From: JAICNG01 sp035765135
GTDB taxonomy: Bacteria > Gemmatimonadota > Gemmatimonadetes > Gemmatimonadales > Gemmatimonadaceae
Length of the DNA: 24,023 bases
Reading direction: 5' to 3'
NCBI GenBank assembly: GCA_035765135.1
Contig: DASTYE010000259.1
Location: 1 to 24,023 of the forward strand
Part shown: piece after piece, positions 21,935 to 24,023 of the stretch
Position numbering within the stretch: the first letter of the stretch is position 1
Layout: each line of letters begins with the position of its first letter
The notes under the pieces: generated by a model
Database searches by the model: none
Seen by the model: only the letters and a program-made list of their open reading frames with translations
Told to the model about the DNA's origin: nothing
Translations under genes and position numbers: made by a program

Positions 21935-22680
21935 CCGATGAGGAGAAAGACGTCGTACAGCGCGTGTGTCCACGCGGTGATGCCGAACCCGCGGGCGACG
22001 AAGAGCGCGCTGAAGAAGATGCCGGCGATGAGGCGGAAGGTGAACGACGCGGCCTCGAGTCGATCGCCGAACGGCCCGATGTAATGAAACGCCGAGAAGA
22101 CGACCGCGCCGATGCCGACCGCGACGACGGCCGCCGGAACCGGGCGCCAGCCGAACGCCCGCATACCTAACGCGGCGATGGCCCCGACCAGGAGCACGCG
22201 AAACAGCAGCTCCTCGTACAGGCCGGCGCCGAGTGACACCATCAGCTGCGTGCGAAAATCCAGCTCCCGCATCGGTGGTTGCACGAGCGCCGCGAACGGC
22301 GCCAGCAGCTGAGCAGTGATCGACGAGATGACGATGCCGAAGATGAGGGCGAGGAGGATGGACTCCGCCGTCATCCCGGCGAAGATGCGAGGGGAAAGTC
22401 TCGTCCCGTGCGCGCGCATGTCGCGCACCACGAGCCAGACGGCAACGCCGATGAGCAGCGCGCCGAAGACCAGCGGCCCGCGCGGTCCGAGGAGCGTGAT
22501 GAACAGAGTCTTCAGCAGGACGTCCGCGCCGTTGCGGATGGCCTGTGGCTCCCCGTGGCCGAGCACGGCCGCCATTACCTCGTAGAGCACGAGGAGTGGA
22601 ACGGCGAAGAGAAGGCTGTAGCGGTGGGAACGGCTCTGGCGCCAATAGCTGCGCGGCCAGGGGAGCGCGGTGCCGGTCAT
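21931..22680 (-). CDS. CPBP-family intramembrane metalloprotease
   Basis: Multi-pass membrane protein of the CAAX protease and bacteriocin-processing (Abi/Rce1-like) family, 249 residues with about seven hydrophobic segments. Motif 1 is YEELLFR, with Glu156, Glu157 and Arg161. Motif 2 is FSAFHY with His199. Motif 3 is the terminal helix with His239 (GITAWTHALYD). These residues form the glutamate/histidine active site of Rce1-type proteases. The natural substrate is unknown. It is the first gene of a two-gene unit with the coupled hydrolase. The 81 bases upstream are very GC-rich and show no obvious promoter. Confidence 0.9.
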   Translation of the reverse strand: MTGTALPWPRSYWRQSRSHRYSLLFAVPLLVLYEVMAAVLGHGEPQAIRNGADVLLKTLFITLLGPRGPLVFGALLIGVAVWLVVRDMRAHGTRLSPRIFAGMTAESILLALIFGIVISSITAQLLAPFAALVQPPMRELDFRTQLMVSLGAGLYEELLFRVLLVGAIAALGMRAFGWRPVPAAVVAVGIGAVVFSAFHYIGPFGDRLEAASFTFRLIAGIFFSALFVARGFGITAWTHALYDVFLLIG

Positions 22681-22761
22681 GCCGGCATTACGCGCAACGT
22701 GCCTGGATGGTTCCGAAGGGGTGGCGGGGGCGCGGGACGGCGCGCCCTCCGCCCGTGCGGA

Positions 22762-22992
22762 TCAGCGCCCGGACTTCCCTCGCTTCCCCGCGCGTTTCTT
22801 CCCTTTCGACACGGACCGCGCACGCTGCTGCGGTTTGCGCTGCTGAACAGGAATCATCTCGCGTTCCTGCGCGTCGCTCCCCGTGAGCTCGTGCTTCTCC
22901 CGCTCGAGCACACCTTCGTCCTCCGCGCGCCACTTGCGATCCGTGGCCGCGGGCTCCTTCTGCCAGAACTGACTAGGTTTGCTCCCGCCCAT
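22762..22992 (-). CDS. Small basic protein of unknown function
   Basis: 76 residues, very hydrophilic, with no cysteine, signal peptide or membrane segment. The first half has mixed charge (REKHELTGSDAQEREMIP) and the C-terminal 25 residues are strongly basic (SVSKGKKRAGKRGKSGR), suggesting nucleic-acid or ribosome binding. The gene call is supported by a perfectly placed AGGAG seven bases before the ATG and by its own promoter-sized gap (22993-23100) shared with the divergent copper gene. I do not recognise the family. Confidence 0.6.
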   Translation of the reverse strand: MGGSKPSQFWQKEPAATDRKWRAEDEGVLEREKHELTGSDAQEREMIPVQQRKPQQRARSVSKGKKRAGKRGKSGR

Positions 22993-23100
22993 GAATCTCC
23001 TCGGAGTGGTCCGGCGTTTGTGTATTACAGAAAGCGTGCCCGTACGAGCGAAACCTGCCGGTGCGCTACCTCGCGACGACGTCGCGCGATAAGATCAATC

Positions 23101-24023
23101 ATGCGATCTGCACGCACCGGTGCGCTGGCCCTGGCCGCGTCCGTACTTCTACTGCCAGCGGTGCTCTACGCGCACGGTGTGCTCCGCAAGTCGGAGCCGG
23201 CGAACGGCGCCGTGTTGCGCAGCGTCCCGCAGGTGATCCGGCTCACCTTCACCGAGCCACCACAACTCGCGTTCACGCGCGTGGAGCTGATCGGGCCGGA
23301 TTCACAGGCCGTGGCGCTCTCGCCCCTGCGCGTGGCCGCCTCCGACTCCAGCTCGATCGTCGTCGCCGACATACACGGCCCCCTCACCGCCGGGCGATAC
23401 CGCATCCGATGGCAGATCACCAGCGCGGATGGACATCCGGTGCGCGGCGTCGTGACGTTCCGCATCCGCACCGACGCCGTTGGATTGGCCACCTCGCCGA
23501 TGGACTCCGCCGCCTCCGCCGTCCTGCCACCGGTCGCGGTCGACACCCCCGAGGCTATCGAGCAGACGCCGGAGCCCGCTGCGTTCGGCACCGATTCGTG
23601 GCAGTACGCGGTGATCCGCCTTCTGACGTTTACCGCGATCCTCGCCATCCTTGGCGCGATCCTGTTCTCACTGATCGTCGTGCCGGCGGCCCACCATCGC
23701 GTTCCCGATCTCCCTGACAGCTTCGTCGGCGATGCGTGGCATCGCGCCGCACGCGCCGCGCTCATCGCGGCCGTCGCGCTCGTGCCGTTGCTCCTCGGAC
23801 GCCTGGTTGCGCAGGCGTACGCGCTCACGGGCGCTGCGCCGGACGGCCAGTTTCTCGTGGAGATCGGGCGCACTCCATGGGGCGCGGGCTTCTTCCTCGC
23901 CGCGGCGTCGATCATCACGCTCGTGCTCGCCCTCCGGCGCCCGCGACGTGCCGCGTGGCGGATTGCCGCGTTCGGTGGGATCGGGCTCGCGCTCGCCAGC
24001 TCGCTCTCGGGACACGCCGCCGC
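23101..24023 (+). CDS. CopC-CopD fusion copper resistance/import protein (partial, right edge)
   Basis: Membrane protein joining a periplasmic copper-binding CopC domain to a CopD transport domain, as in YcnJ-type copper uptake proteins. 307 codons are present and the frame is still open at the window end. A signal peptide ends near residue 24 (LYA/H), placing His25 at the mature N-terminus as the copper ligand. The CopC domain runs about 25-122 (LRKSEPANGAVL and the closing SADGHPVRGVVTFRI with His112). After a Pro/Ala/Thr linker, hydrophobic helices of CopD begin near 178 and repeat at about 220-240, 262-280 and 288-305. The ribosome binding site is weak. The family is secure; import versus resistance is not. 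Confidence 0.9.
   Translation, partial: MRSARTGALALAASVLLLPAVLYAHGVLRKSEPANGAVLRSVPQVIRLTFTEPPQLAFTRVELIGPDSQAVALSPLRVAASDSSSIVVADIHGPLTAGRYRIRWQITSADGHPVRGVVTFRIRTDAVGLATSPMDSAASAVLPPVAVDTPEAIEQTPEPAAFGTDSWQYAVIRLLTFTAILAILGAILFSLIVVPAAHHRVPDLPDSFVGDAWHRAARAALIAAVALVPLLLGRLVAQAYALTGAAPDGQFLVEIGRTPWGAGFFLAAASIITLVLALRRPRRAAWRIAAFGGIGLALASSLSGHAA

Noticed and set aside
21934..22645. N-terminal extension of the alpha/beta hydrolase suggesting a fusion
   Set aside because: The extension is the out-of-frame shadow of the CPBP protease gene. The GTGA overlap gives a natural start.
23061..23717. Plus-strand open frame of 218 codons near the right end
   Set aside because: It is an alternative frame of the CopC-CopD gene starting at 23101, which has a signal peptide and conserved copper-binding motifs.

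Overview
The window is high-GC, densely packed bacterial DNA from a Gram-negative organism with type IVa pili. An outer-membrane secretin (PilQ), the PilMNOP inner-membrane platform, sigma-54 activators and a CopC-CopD protein all point to a two-membrane cell. My best taxonomic guess is Gemmatimonadota or a similar soil phylum, because of the gene style, the frequent GTG starts in 4-base GTGA overlaps and the recurrent CCTAACG word. That guess is inference, not proof.

Layout. Positions 1-4855 (minus strand) hold pilM-pilN-pilO-pilP-pilQ, with pilQ running off the left edge. Positions 5204-10595 (minus) hold seven minor pilin-like genes: one FimT/GspH-like gene followed by two paralogous PilV-PilW-PilX-like triplets, separated by a strong hairpin. 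Positions 10794-16418 (minus) hold four nearly overlapping regulatory genes, histidine kinase - NtrC-type regulator - histidine kinase - NtrC-type regulator, of which the first kinase is PilS-like. From 16598 the plus strand carries a CNNM/CorC transporter-like protein, an ArfB-type ribosome-rescue hydrolase and a single-domain response regulator. A minus-strand exported protein of unknown function follows, then plus-strand mutY and a coupled zinc deaminase, then minus-strand CPBP-protease and alpha/beta-hydrolase genes, a small basic protein, and finally a plus-strand copC-copD fusion cut by the right edge.

How it fits together. The left 16.4 kb reads as one pilus module: the platform and secretin, a set of tip or priming minor pilins in duplicate, and two PilS/PilR-like two-component pairs. 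A plausible sigma-54 promoter with an upstream 18-bp palindrome lies before the first minor pilin gene, directly downstream of the activator genes, so those activators may control it. The right third is unrelated housekeeping genes.

The least expected signal is in the non-coding DNA. Three intergenic regions (about 10742-10811, 16429-16528 and 21144-21229) carry degenerate tandem heptanucleotides arranged as inverted arms, so each can fold into a long imperfect hairpin. The first two share the heptad consensus (A/C)(C/T)GAGGA, and the third uses TCAGAAT. I found no CRISPR array, tRNA, rRNA or insertion sequence.
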